A stretch of DNA of 64,000 nucleotides. Source: Thuidium tamariscinum. Taxonomy: Eukaryota; Streptophyta; Bryopsida; Hypnales; Thuidiaceae. Below the pieces are notes generated by a model that worked only from the letters and a program-made list of their open reading frames with translations, searched no databases and was not told the origin of the DNA. Within the stretch, counting starts at the first letter, position 1. Each line of letters opens with the position of its first letter. The stretch lies in the NCBI GenBank assembly GCA_947034885.2, contig OX344749.2, positions 11,051,501 to 11,115,500 on the forward strand, written 5' to 3'. Below, one piece after another: positions 33,826 to 47,200 of the stretch. The position numbers and the translations under genes are program-made.

Positions 33826-36800
33826 TTACTTCTTTTCTGATGGCCTCTTTTCTGATAATCTCTTCTCTGGGCGTTTAGCTGCAGCAGCGCTACCTTCCTG
33901 TGACGTTATGTAGCAAATCTCCCAAATTAAACCCTTTCAGCTTCCATGCGTAAACAGTCGTTTGTTTCAAAGAAACTTCTAAGAAACTTAAATGACATAT
34001 GACGCACAAGAGCCTCCGGTGACAATACATAACCCTGAGGATAGGCCACGTCCTTGCAGGGTTAACTTCTGTACTTTCTTCTGGCTGAAATTGATTAGGA
34101 TAGAACGATTCATGATACTCTTAAACATGTATAAGAGCTATGTACCTTCCAGCATACAGAAACTTACCTCTGAAAGGTATGGGTCTCTCACCTTAATACA
34201 AACATAAACATAATGCAAATCAGGATCTTCAAGGTTGAATGTCGGTCCAATTGTCAAGTCATCTCCAAGAGGAACAGGTTCAGTAATGGGCCGGGATGTA
34301 CCCTCATTTGCCCTCTTGGAGCCAGGTCTTGCTGCAGCGACATAAATCATAATTCATTAACTATGAAAACAAGCTAAGCAAAAATCGAATGCTTGCTAAT
34401 ATCTGGTATTAGATCAAAACACTCAGAGATGTGCAAACCAGCTCTTCTACGCCTATCTTGGGGTTCTACACATTAGAATGTCCAATCATACCTATCCAAG
34501 AACATAAAACCTTAGAAAGTTCACGGTCACCAAATAGTGAGACATCAAAACCCCCAGAGATCTGGCGTCTTGATTACAGATCCTTCAAGCATTGTCTAGT
34601 AAAGGTGGCCTAATTAGATACATTCAATCATGCTGGACGGAACAAAAGAAGAGCGCATTAGAAATTCAAGACAAGATGCAAAACGTACGTATTACATGCA
34701 GTTTGATTTCCCAAGGAGCTTCCTCGTTCTTCAAATGAGGTAATCGAACCCGTGGGTCACCATATGTAATCTGCTCAAGATAACAATGTAAGAAACTAAG
34801 CGAATGTCCCGAAGTTAAAGATATATACACAATGGACCTACAGATGCACCTTGGTGCGTGACTGCCATTGGCAAGTCCCTAGTACAAAAGTGACGCACTT
34901 ACACACATGTGGTATGCTTAAAAGCTTAGCAATGCAAAAAACACTTACAAGCATATAAACACCTCCTGGCTTCAACACCCTGCAACCAGCCTCACCGGTG
35001 AGCTAAATGTTGTGGGTGCACAAGAACCAAGTATTCATTGGTTTTAATCAGAGACCTTTGCAATCCTAAGAAATTAATAGTAGAACCTACAAAGTCAGTA
35101 CAAGTGTTGGAATACACGCAGACAAAAAAATTAAACAGAAATATAACAGAAATGAATCATGTACCTGCGAACCTCTTTAATCATGGATGCAGCACTTGTT
35201 GGTGCACTAGACCCGCACTGTTACCACCAACAGACCAGTGCTTGCTATAAGATGGACGGTCTTGCTATGCAACTAGCAACAAGCTCGTAGTTCACAACCC
35301 ATAATTTCCACAAAATCGATACAAGATATATCATATGTAGTTTACACGCATTACTTCATAATAACATGTTGTCTACCGTGAAGCAGTCATGTTGTACAGT
35401 GCATGCCATGATATCATTTGACATATCAGGAATACATTCCTTGATAAGAGCAGTACATTAAGCACAAACGCGTACAAAAACTAGTTGGTTAGGAATACTG
35501 ATACAAAGGAAAAAGACCATTACCATCAATGAGTCGAACATGCCTGCACGTATTGCCAAGAAAATAGCGTCAGTTTGAGATTAATGGCATATAGTGGCGT
35601 CAATCATACGGTGATGAAATAGACGTAACAAATATTGAACTGCATCTTGAGAGAACCCTCTGTAAACCGGTCACGTCCAATAACAAATCCACGTTATACG
35701 CTCTTCAAACTTATGGACAATTCATTGATTCATCCGTCTGTAATAAGTCCCAGAATGTAATGAAAACAGTAGACTGGCGTGAGCAAGCAAGCACCTTTAT
35801 CAAGCACAGAATCAAATTCTCCATCATTAAAAGCCAACTGTCGAACATCCATCCTTCGGTCTGTAGACATAGGAAGAAAATGTGCAACATGTAAGCGCCT
35901 CTCCCAATTTACTGTATCCTTATTTGATAAATTAAATGAAAGTAATCAAGGACACTGAAACAAGGCGAGAACCTAAGATTCATATTACCATTTGTGCTTC
36001 TAGTTGAACAGGAATTCTGAAACAGATATGCTGCAGCCTCAAGTAACGTAAAGCAACGGCTAATGAACGACCCGACGTAAGGTGGAGGCAAAATTACACT
36101 GAAGTTGAGGCATGTCCTTGTACTTCTCAATCATGACGTTAATAACAACTTGAGAGATGTCGATATTCATAATAGTTTGATAGCCATCGTTTACCATGTC
36201 CTCCGATATGACTGTCCCCACAACCACAAGCTAGCACCTGCCCTTGAGAAATCTTAAAGAGATACCGTATCTAAGACCAGTCAAAAGCGTGATCCGACAT
36301 GGCTTAGAAAGTGGTTATGTACCGTCCCTAAGAGCGCTTGGAAGAAGTGATACACATGGAATGATACTTTTCAATTTACGCAGGACTTAAAGGCAATAAA
36401 GTCCATTAGTCTTATTCCTGGACGACACCTGAAGGACCCTTTCGAATAACAGTTTCCCTCAATAAAACTTCGCATTGAAATTTATGTAATGTGAACGAAA
36501 GGTCTGAAACCCAGTTTCGGATTGGAAAATGACAATAGCTGCCTCTATCATACCTTTCCTGTGCTGATTACGAACTCAAACTGCTATTCCAAAAACAAAA
36601 TGGTTTAATAATGACTCACTCCAATGGCATGCCGCATAACGCCAATTTGAACAAAATAATGTCTCTAATTTGAAAATATAACTTGGACTGGCACAAACCT
36701 GCATTTCCGCAGCCAACCATCATCACATTGTCTGTCCTGGGAAGATACGTATTAATAAGAGGGGCCAAACCAGCATACCGCTGGTACCAATCAAACGAGC

Positions 36801-36876
36801 CAACATCTTGACTGTATCTGTTGTCCCAGTAAGATTCATCTCCATAGGCTTGAGGTTGGCCCTTTCCTTTCGTCAT
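33826..36876 (-). CDS. SAM-dependent methyltransferase, EEF1AKMT4/METTL13-like, 9 coding exons, 251 aa
   Basis: Coding exons on the minus strand, 5' to 3': 36699-36876, 36098-36211, 35795-35860, 35524-35543, 35165-35217, 34949-34979, 34689-34770, 34192-34331, 33826-33897. All introns are GT-AG and the phases join to 252 codons including TAA. The N-terminus carries YGDESYWDNRY and FDWYQRY, typical of this family. Motif I is MVGCGNA (about residues 53-59), motif II NIDISQ, and a later block reads DSVLDKG, then RVLKPGG. The tail HYVYVCIK matches plant homologues (such as Arabidopsis At4g34360, from memory), followed by a Lys/Arg-rich end. The animal relative methylates lysine on elongation factor 1A; the plant substrate is inferred. 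Two exons are only 20 and 31 bases. The exon 9 acceptor at 33898 was chosen over a nearby in-frame AG. Confidence 0.94.
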
Positions 36877-39433
36877 ACTTCAATTACATGAAAAGAAATC
36901 CTCAAACCTGAAAATGAGACAGCACTTTCATCATCGACAGCTTCTCACTGTGAACACTTACAGTGAATGGCAATAACGAAAACAGGCTGAGCGGTACCAC
37001 CTTTCTCTTATTGGAAAATAACACAAAGGGGTTTGATTTGGTAGCAGATTTCACAAGATTCGCAACACAGGGGAAATAATTGTTCAAACTACCTCACGAA
37101 AAATTTCAGAAGAAAGTTCAAAGACCAGATGCATTGACAAGCCGTCATGCACATCGCTCTGCTGTATCTGAGAGAAAACTATTTAAACCCTAGGCCTAAC
37201 AATTACACCGATCTAAGGAAGCGAAGTGCACTGAGGCGAGATTGCCATCCGATCCATGCACAGATATAGTCATCTTCTCAAGGAATGTAAAAAACGCTTA
37301 ACTTTCTGTAGGTAGTAAGCAACAATCTCAACGCAATCAATCACCAACCTGTCAATCGAGATTTTCCACGTTCGAAGGGGATACCGTTCGTCCCAAACAG
37401 CAACTAACCAAGAAAAGAACAGGCAACAGACAAAATGATGAAAAGACAGAATGTTCAAATAAAAACACACGGTTGATCACCGAGATTAGGTGCTGAGGAG
37501 CAAATCTTAAATCACAACACCGAATTTTGTAAGGAGTTCGTATGGCAAGCTCAAGAATAACAAATCTCCAGAGCTTGATCCCACATCAGTGTCCAAAAGA
37601 CCAAAAGAGGCCGCTGCCATAGCTATAGGAGTAAAATAAATCGTTTAAAAAGCTTCGAGGAAGACAACAAAATGTGCCGATAGAAAGAACAAACCACACC
37701 ATCCATGTTGCCAAAGTTACTGCAATCAACTATTGCTAGCTTCCACATCGGATTTCCTACTTTTAGCTGGAGTAGTTACTGGTTAAAATCACAACAAGAG
37801 AATAGCGAACCCAATTCACCTAATTGCAAGGTTGTGGGCAATAGTGTTTCCTTTCCAATGAATCAGAGTGATCCAGGTGCACGCCAATCACCTAACCCTA
37901 GAGTTTTCAGAACAGAACGCTCGGACGATATAGCAAATTGGCGGATTGATTTCACATCATTGCTATAATTTTTTCAGAGAACAGAAAGGCGAGGATATAA
38001 GAAGATCAGAGCCAGCATAAAGAGCAATCGTCACAAAGCTTCAGCAGCATTAGAGCAGCTTAAATAAACTTAAGGACTAAACGTCGGCCCAAAGTGCGTA
38101 ACTGACAAACGATCGCAGAGAGACATCACTCCTGTGAGTATCGCACCAAAGGAATCACCCAAGTACGTTAGGAGCTGTCAAGTACCACCCAAACTGCAAA
38201 GTCGTTTACATCTGATAAGACAAAATTCAATCGATTTCCTTTCTGCTACGCTTTCACCAGCAAATGTCCAAAAGACAGTAAAAAAACGCCAACCGACCCG
38301 CCGTCCTTGAAACCAATTGGTGCATCCTCAAGAGTCAGCTCAATTAAGCGGTGACCCGAAGCTTTGTGCGCAATGTGAAGGCGACTGATATAAGAACTAC
38401 ATAGCAGAGAACTTCATCCTACAGTGCCCTCATCTCTGAGCCCTGGGCATGTAACCCCCTTTATCCCACAGCTACTCTTAAAATCCCCTCCAGTGATAAT
38501 CCTCTCGAAAACGTGACGGTTCAAAGCCCATGGAATTGACTCATCATCAACAGTCATAGATAGCTATACGAATTTCACCACTCCCAATCCCTCACTTCAG
38601 AAGCCAAACACAATCTTCTACGAGACTTTAATTTCGGATAACAACTTCTTCTTCCACGAACAATCAAAATGTCAGTCCGCAATTGAATGAGTTCAATAAT
38701 GAACGATGGATGCGAATTACCAATCAGTGCAAGAAGCGTACGTATGACAAGTAGGAGCACGAGAACAAATTTGAAATTGAAACCTCGTACAGCGAATCTC
38801 AGTTAGCCAAGGAGAAAAACAGAAACAAATTTTCAAAGAGTATGCAATCCTGAGATGGATCGCATCGGATGCATCCGAAAATCTCGCCAGCATGACTACA
38901 ACTCGTCCCAAGATGCCCTACACAAAGAAAAGTGAGCGACAAAAGAAGGTGACTGCAGGATCAGTCACCAGCATTGCCACAAGCACATGACGAAACAATG
39001 CCTAATCGAGGAACCCTCCAGCTGCACAGAAACCGCGAAACACCTCGCACAGGCTTCCAGTCACCCTCACACGCAACCATTCAAGCAACAGTTCACCAAA
39101 GAGAGCTTCTTCGTTCCTGCTCTCCAGCACTCCACATCGGTGTCAAAAAAAATTCCTGCTGCGACGGGCAGAGGTGAGATCGAGCACGAGGGCGTACCGG
39201 GAAGATGCACTATTCGGGGATGTGATGATCTGGGCGAGGCGTGCGCGTGAATTGGACGCCTGCTGTGGCCGTGAACTTGCTTGCTTGCTGCCTTCTTGTG
39301 GCAAGAAGAAGCAGCAAATGATCGCGGGCTGAGCAAACCGAACCCCTCATCGTGGCCATTGCCTTCTGCGACGGTCGGATGGCGTCCATTTGGTCATGGG
39401 TTCCCGCGGGCTTGGGATGGGGACGCGGGGATG
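36877..39433. promoter_or_regulatory. Upstream region of the methyltransferase gene
   Basis: No coding exon was recognised on either strand. The last part (about 38,970-39,430) is GC-rich and may hold the promoter and a first non-coding exon of the minus-strand gene, with a leader intron between it and the ATG at 36876. This is inferred only from base composition and distance. Confidence 0.3.
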
Positions 39434-39529
39434 GGCGGGACCGTTGCCTGTGGTCAGCGGGTTTGGGCGGGACCGTTGCCTGTGGTCAGCGGGTTTGGGC
39501 GGGACCGTTGCCTGTGGTCAGCGGGTTTG
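39434..39529. repeat. Minisatellite: three perfect 32-bp units
   Basis: The unit begins GGCGGGACCGTTGCCTG and ends GTCAGCGGGTTTG; three head-to-tail copies are identical. Because 32 is not a multiple of three, the same amino-acid words appear in shifting frames, so open frames here are artefacts. Confidence 0.97.
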
Positions 39530-42500
39530 GGACTATTGCGTAATCCCAACTGGTGGAAAATTTTCAATGCATTTGAAGGTCTCGCCAATCATCAAGTTTC
39601 ACGTGGTTTGGCCTCGGCCCGGCCTCCCAAATGGACTGGAAATTTCATCCGAGTTCACGAGTTCATCCAATAGACGATTCAAAAATTCATCAATTTTTCA
39701 TTCTGTTAGTTAAGGATTCAAAAATCTTCTTTAGTTAATCCTTAACTCATAAACACCTAGACGGACGTTTAGCCCTAAAACATCTCAATTCTTTTTTGAA
39801 TTTTTGTGCATTTTTGCTTATAGCTTTGTATAGATATATCATTTACCAGAATTTAATGAATTTGGTTATTAAGGAAGGTTGTCTTTTCTAGATTCAAGTG
39901 TTACATTTGATAAATGAGAAGTTAATTGGATGAAACAGTGCCTTGAAGCCCTTTGTTCATCGTCCAAAATATGGACGTCAGAGTGCTTCAGGATTAGTGT
40001 CCAACGATGAATGACAAAGAATCTTTCCTTGTAGGCCATAAGTGCAACTATTCATCCTTGGTATTGGGGGTGGAAAGGGGAAATCATCTATAATATTTTG
40101 ACTTCCAATGAGTATATTTGGTTTATTCAAAGTAGACAATGTCATATGGTATCAAAATGCATGATTTCCATAGCTGCTAGTTTGTTATTCAAAGGTTAAC
40201 TCTTAAAAGAAAGGACAGATTGGTGACCATAAAAATTGTTCATTTCAATACCACAAAAATCATTGGAATAAAAAAAAATCCAAAAGTATTCATTGGAAGT
40301 CAAACTAGTATAAAAGATTTTCTCTTTCCATCCCTAATTTTGAGGGTGAATAATTGCACTTCAAATATCCTACTCATCGAAAAATTCCTTGTCAATTATT
40401 AGACAAAAAAACATCCATGGCATCATATATGGGTTAAGTACTTCATTGCCCAAATTCAAAACATTATAGTAGATGAATGCAAGGCTTTTTCATTCATTAT
40501 TCTTAGTTGACTATATAGTAAGTTTTTAAGTAGTTAGAGTAGTTTGCTATGCTTTAAAGAATAGGAGTGTATTTAGTATTGTGCAATTACTAAAGTAGAG
40601 GAAATTCTGAAAATAAACAAGTTGACAAAGGAAGGTGATGTTTGATAAGAAATGCTTGCTTATTTTCAAAATTCAGGAGATTGCCCAATATAAATGTCCA
40701 ATTAGAAATGGATGAAATCCATAATGAATGAATGAAAAATCTGTAAGATTTCACTAATTATGTAGATTTTACATACTAGGAAGAGGTTATAGAAAATAAT
40801 CCTCTTACAAAATGAATGGGACATCTCTTGTTAGAGATTTACAAAACTACAAATGATCAAAGGTTAGTATCAAGATTAACTCAATTATTTGTCGTTGTCA
40901 AGTGATGGCAATGATGACAAGATGGCCTTCTTTTTATCAATAGAGTTATTTGGTCATGGCTTAGGGGGCTTCAATACCATCTTAAAATTCAATAGTCTTT
41001 AAAGAAGTCGCCTTTTTCTTTCTTGAATCTTCATCCACAAATTCATCAATAGTATATTATAGACAATTAAGGCAAATTATGGTATTGGTATGGTGGTAGA
41101 ACATGTATGGTGTGCTACATCTTCTCTATCTTGGGAAACAAACGATCAAATGTACAAGTAATTATTAAAAAAAGATAGTTTGGTAAAATTCTAAAGAATC
41201 TATTGAGCCAAAGACTAATTTTCCATTTAACCATCTACCATCATAAAAATTTATGATGGAAAATTGAAAGGATTGCTTCATTGATATTTTATTAGAGTGG
41301 AAGGGAGAGAGTTTATATTTTATAATGAAATTTTATTGAAATATTCAAAGATTATTAACTAATTTGAAGATGAGAACTTGAATTGTACATTGTCAAAATG
41401 TAAAAATTGTATTCAAAGTAGAATTTCAAAACTCATTTGGATATAAAAGAGTATACAAAAAATTTTAAAAACTTTGAACTATGAAAAGTTTGAAAATCAA
41501 GCTAATTTTCATCTTTAAAGTTATATTTTAAGCATCAAAGGTTATTTTTATATTATAATTATATATTCAATACCATAATGCTAAAGGTTCTATTTGCATA
41601 TACAATACTCACCAATTTCTTACTTAATGCCACTTTCCCACCATAGGTGATGACAGATTAAAAATATTCCACATTAATGTTGTTGTTTTCAATTTTGAGG
41701 GAATTTGGATTTATGCCCTAGGTGACAAGTGGCTAATGTTAAGAGACACTCAAATTCACTTTTGGTGCAAAATAGGACAAGTAGGTTTTGAAGAGTAGTG
41801 CAAATAAAGATGTACATGAATTAAGAAGACTATAACTCATAAGATCAAGCACATGAACTAGAGTTCATTCACATTTTTGGACTTCAAAGTCTAATATCTT
41901 ACCAATTCATATACGTACAGTTTGAAATGCTTTCTACAATAGAAATACAATTAAAGATTGCAATTGCTAGGAAAAGCCAAGCAAATTCTAGAGCAAGAAA
42001 ATTGTAGCTATCAAATACATAATAGAACTTAGTAATAGGATGAAGGCACCCTTGTACATGTGGCTATTGTCTATACCCACATCTCCAACTTGGGTATATT
42101 TTAGGCAATTCTAGATGGAAATCTGTTGAATCAACATCTAAATAAGTAGTGACAAAGTGCCATATCCTAGTCGTCATAGGCAAGGTAGTGGCTATGAGGG
42201 TGTGATCAAAGATGTATTGTAGATTTGTCTTTTTAAACCTTTTTCCTCCTAATATTTCTAAAAGCTTGGTGCAAAAGATAAGTTTTTGGTGCCATTAGTT
42301 TTTTTATTGCTTAAAAATATTATTCCACATCATCAATTAAGTACCTAGGAAGGGTAGCCTAGTTGTAGGCTATTAAATTTTATATTACCTACTTTGTTGA
42401 TTGAGCACATTTTGATTAATTAGTACATTCAAGTGACGATGTAAACAATTCTTTATATGAATAATGAATACAAAAAAAATGATGCTAAACTTGAAAAGTT

Positions 42501-44020
42501 GGACATGTAGTGTTTGATTGTCATTCATTGCTACAAATTTATTGGATAAATCTTATAACTACATAATAGCTTAAAAGTGTTCATAGATGACAAAATCCTT
42601 TAATATAAAAGAAAAGTGCAAATGTTCATCTTCAAAATTTTGAATGGGAAGAAGAAGTCTAGCCCAATAGTTTGGCCTTCAATGAATTTTTTCAAAAACA
42701 AATGATTCACATGGTATCAAAAAATATGATTTCCATGGTGACTACACTTGGTATTTTATGACTAAATTACCCCCCAAAATTGGTTTTTTTTAGAACATTA
42801 GTGTTGAATGATACGTTTTCAAATGCTCATGTTGACAACAAAGCAATGATATGAATAAAATAATGTGGTTGTTCACCTCAACTTCAAAACATATTAAAGC
42901 ATTCACTCCCATACTCTTATCTTGGAGGCTAGACATCTATTTCAATGTCAATACAGGCCAAAGCCCCCTCCCCCCCCCAAAAAAAACAAAACAAAACACT
43001 TTGTAACAATCATAAAGCGAGTATGGCCTTTAGATATGAGCTAGATCACCCAACAATTTAGGGCAAGTTTGCTCTCTTGAACTTAAATAAGGAAGATTTG
43101 TCATGCAACCAAAGATATTTGGCTTATAAATTAACTCTTTTATATTTGGAAGGCATATGCCTCTCACTAGTGAGCTCTGTAGGGCTTACACATGTCCTAT
43201 CTTAGGCTTCCATTGTGTACAAGGGAGGAACAATGAATTTGGCCCTTCAAATTGAATCTTGTTTGGACCGTCAAAAAGTAATTTCATGCATGATATATCT
43301 TGAGCATCGGTACATATGCTCAAATGTCACTTGTTTTCTAACATGATTTTTGGAATTATTCTCAAATAATGTAAAATGATTTTCAAGCAATATGGTTGTA
43401 AGTGTTGTGATTTGTCAATGTTTCAAGGCTACCTACTAGAGGCCCAAATTTCACTTCCAAATCTTCTTGGTTTTGATCAAAAGCTCAATTCATTGACATT
43501 ATTGGTAGAAAAAATTGCTCCAAACATACTTTCAATATTGTTGATTTAGTTCATGTTTTTTACAAGTTTTTTATTGTTGTAGTTTTTCATTGCTAAGTGT
43601 GCTTAGGAAGGAGACAAAGGCTATTTACTGCTATGAACACCAATATTTTAGTCTTGAATTGGTTTGTGTGATTCACTAATTTAAATTTGTGTTCTTTAAA
43701 TCTTAAGAAGATGTGTTTGCTTCAAAGGAAAATTTTGCAATTGTATATGATCATCTAATTTGCAATTTTGAAGTGTCTTTTTATCTACCCCTATGAATCC
43801 AAGTGCTAAAAGATTAAAAAAGAACATTTTTGAAGTTGTAAGTTTAAAATAGTTACTAAAATTTTGAATTGGATGAAGTTCCTATGAAAGGTATATAAAG
43901 TCACATCTAGTGTGGTATTAAAATTGATCACCAAAAACATATGAATGTGATATAGCAATGACAAGGAGGCATTTTTATTTGAGAAGAATGCCACCTTCAT
44001 TTCAGAGATAAAAAATAGTG
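39530..44020. other. AT-rich repeat spacer, no gene seen
   Basis: Long low-GC stretch holding a foldback element (40006-40400), a related arm at about 42,600-42,740 and a C-run/A-run tract at about 42,968-42,998. No protein-like ORF was recognised. Confidence 0.45.
40006..40400. mobile_element. Foldback MITE-like element, copy II (uninterrupted)
   Basis: Left end GATGAATGACAAAGAATC then AAGTGCAACTATTCATCC; right end GGGTGAATAATTGCACTT then AATTCCTTGTCAATTATT. The arms are inverted copies of each other over about 120 bases (with 'TTTGACTTCCAATGAGTA' mirrored by 'ATTCATTGGAAGTCAAAC'). No coding capacity was found. The family is related to copy I at 29935-31300. Confidence 0.72.
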
Positions 44021-44150
44021 TGAACCGGACGGCCGTCGCCTGCCGCCGTCCGACGGCTCTACCGCAGCTTTGGAGAGATGAACGTCTGAGCCAGTTCATT
44101 CTTAAGGCGATGCAGGGCAGCAGATGCATATGCGTGAGGCAGGCACGGGG

Positions 44151-44160
44151 TTTAGGGTTT
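44151..44160. promoter_or_regulatory. Telo-box-like motif upstream of TAF4
   Basis: TTTAGGGTTT (reverse complement AAACCCTAAA) lies 123 bases before the TAF4 start codon. Telo-boxes are common near plant genes for the transcription and translation machinery. The functional role here is inferred. Confidence 0.4.
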
Positions 44161-44282
44161 GGAGCTCTTGGTTCGTGTATGCTCCGCCCGAGCCCTCCTC
44201 ACACACATCTCCCCGCACACCGAATTCGGCCTCATCTTGCCCACGCCATCGCCGCTCCTGCTGTCCGCCACCGGGCCATGCC

Positions 44283-47200
44283 ATGGATCCCGGCCTCATC
44301 AAGCTGCTTGAAGACGATGAGGTAAATGTTTCTCCTCTGCTCTACTCGAGACTCCATGCACTCGCGTCACACCTTCCTCTGTCTGGAGCCTCCGCTTTTT
44401 CCCCATTCTCTTTGGCGCAACAGAGCGGATTGAGTACATTTGATCACAATCGGGGGGAGGCGTTGGATCAGTGCATTGGGAATTGGCTCTGTGGGAAGTG
44501 CGGTGCGCTCAACGGTACCGTTGGTAGGATTACGGGTGGATTTCGTTTGAGTATTTGCCCTAAAAATGTATTTGGAAGAGGGACAACCGGGAGTGCTTCG
44601 TGGAGGGTTTGAATTGCAGTCTAGTTCTGGACGGCCGGTTCAGAAGAGTTACGGAGTATCTGGTTACTTGTTTGCGCCCCGAGAATTTTGCTTCACGTCT
44701 CGTTATTGACGAACCTCCGCTTTTTCCCCATTCTCTTTGCTCGCATCGTTGCAGCGGTGTGGGATTGAGTGCATTCAATGACAAATGGGTGGAGGCGCGG
44801 GACCATTGCACTTGGAATTGGTTTTGCGAGGAGTGCGGTACGCTCTAATGGTGGCGTTGGTTTGGATTTCGTTCGTGTATTAGCACTAGAAACCGTGCGT
44901 GGAAGGAGGCCTGAGATTTTACGTGGAGGTTGTGACTTGCTGGCTACGTTTGGACGGTAGCTAGATAGCGATTGGTACTACCCGAAAAGCCGACTTCGTG
45001 TTTAGTCCGATTTGCTTGTTTGACGCTTCTATTTGCCCGAAAACCATTGACCTTACAGTTTGAGGTGACAGAATTCTCTTTCTCTTGAAACGTGCATTTG
45101 ATCGAACTAGCGGATGGTAGACACTGCAGGTTCAATTACCGTGCGACAACCTGTTGCGGCATTCAGTTGTAGGGGTTGTGGTAACTCAATCGAGGCGAAG
45201 CTACGACACGTCGAGGTAGTTGGTCTTTACGGAATGGCAAATCGTCCTTCTCTTGGGCCGGGAATTGTCGAAAACTTCTAAGCCTGAATCTCGAGCCTTG
45301 TGATGATTGCTGCTCCGTTGGAAGTCTCTTAATTGCAGGTTTATTTTTTTAGGGTTTGGAGATTGAGTTGCTTTATTTACTGTGACTTAAAGCTGTGATT
45401 ATCAAATGTCATGAGATTAGGGTTTACGAGACATGAAAGATTTATGACTTTTGCAGTACAATTTGGGAGTTTCTTTCTGCCCATCTTGAGCAGATTTGAT
45501 AGTTGTTTCTTTGATCGAAGCGGCGTCTCGATTCTGTATTCCATCCGAGCCAGGACCATTGTTCCGTCCGTCGCTTCTGGCTTTTTTTTCGGAGAATTGT
45601 GCAAGATTTGGTCGTAATTGTCTTTCAAGCCGGGGATAATGAATTCTGTCGCTGCTTTGGGAAGACACGATGTGCTGTATAATGTACTGCTAGTGACTTG
45701 ATAAGATTAGTGGTGAATTTCTAGTATGGATTTTGTGCGAGGCAAACTGCTTCAAATTCAGGTTAACGTTCGTCTTGAGCATAATATGTACTGATTGTGA
45801 TTGTGGTTGATTAGGAGGATGAGAGCGGACCGCCTGTGTCAGGAGCGGCCGTGGATGCCTACACGGAAAGATTGAAAGGGGACTTGGGTGGCGGAGGCTC
45901 TCGAGCTGCTGCCGCTGCTTATGGTCTTGGACGGGCAGGCAATGGCAGCTTGAAGCCCATAGCGTCTCCGACTCCTTCTCAAGCCCCGACTCAGTCGTTC
46001 GTTCCTCCTGCCACAGGTTTTATTCCATCACCAGTTGACATTGCTGAGGTTATCTGACTTGATAGCTTTTGTGTGATGGCTTCTGCGTGTGTAGTTGAAC
46101 TGTGGGTTGTGTTTTGAGAAGTTTGGGAGGATCCGTGGACGCGGGTCTCGAGGTGGCACAAATGGAAAGGACCATTAAGGCTATTGATGTTCTCCCTTTA
46201 TATTAGGGAATGTGACCACCACAGCAGCCACCCCGACATCGCACGCAACGCCGATACAGACCACGCAAGCCCAGTGGCAGAAGCTGACGCCACAGCAGCA
46301 GGTGATTTACCGTCAACAGCTCTTGTATCGCCAACAGCAGCAACAACAACTACGGCAGCAGCAACAGCAGGCAGGAATGCAACAGGCGGCAGCAGGTGTG
46401 GGTGTTCAAGCCCAGAGACGACCGAACAATATTAGTCAAGGCATCTCATTTGGGGCGTTGATGCCATTGCTGCAACCTCATCTTCCTGCGGAGCAATCTG
46501 AGCGTCTAAGTGCGTTGTACCAGAAATTTAAGGCAAGTTTAGTAGCGTTGGTTGTTCACTTAGAGTGTCTGAAAGGTGTCTCCTGTGCTTTAGAAGTGCT
46601 TTGGAAGCGTTGTATAGTTAGAAATTGGGTGTATTCAATGACGTTAAGGTTTACATTGTGTTGCTGTTATTCAGTCCAGAACGGTTTACACTGCAAGGTA
46701 GAAATAAACCGGGAAAACGTATTCTTCGTTACCGACATGATTTTCCTTAAAACGCTTATGTGTTTTCTAAATACTGACTTGACAGTGATTGTCTGGCAGC
46801 AAAATGATATCACGAGGGAAGATTTTGTTCGTGGGGCAAGAGTCATAGTAGGGGATCAAGTTTTGGTGCAGACTATTCGGCAGATGCACCAAAAGGTACT
46901 TTGCTTTCGGGGTCCGCTGATGGAGGCTGCGTTATCCTCCATCGTCGGATCTTCACATTTGACATTTTGTGTGAATTGCACCTACTAGATACTACACCGT
47001 GTTTTGAAGGAACAAAAGTTGTGGAATAAATGAGAGTACAATGTTGTCATGCGGGTTCAAAGCTCAAACTGTGAGCTCAATGCCCCTACTTGGGCCTGGG
47101 TCTTCACTGTCTTCCAACTTTGTCTACTATAGAGATTTTATTGTGGACATTAGACCCCGAATTTCGCAGATTGTCGTGTCAATGACCTTCTTGACACCTG

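Noticed and set aside
38974..39713. Open frames of 60-130 codons in the GC-rich block and minisatellite
   Set aside because: They cross the 32-bp repeats in shifting frames and have low-complexity translations; composition explains them.
44020..44612. Plus-strand frames of 101 and 162 codons around the TAF4 start
   Set aside because: They are out of frame with the [13 protein letters not shown] start and run into the duplicated intron 1; the conserved N-terminus fixes the real frame.
46212..46988. Continuous 258-codon ORF taken as a separate protein
   Set aside because: It is TAF4 exons 3 and 4 with the stop-free intron 3 between them; homology to the RST domain joins 46532 to 46800.
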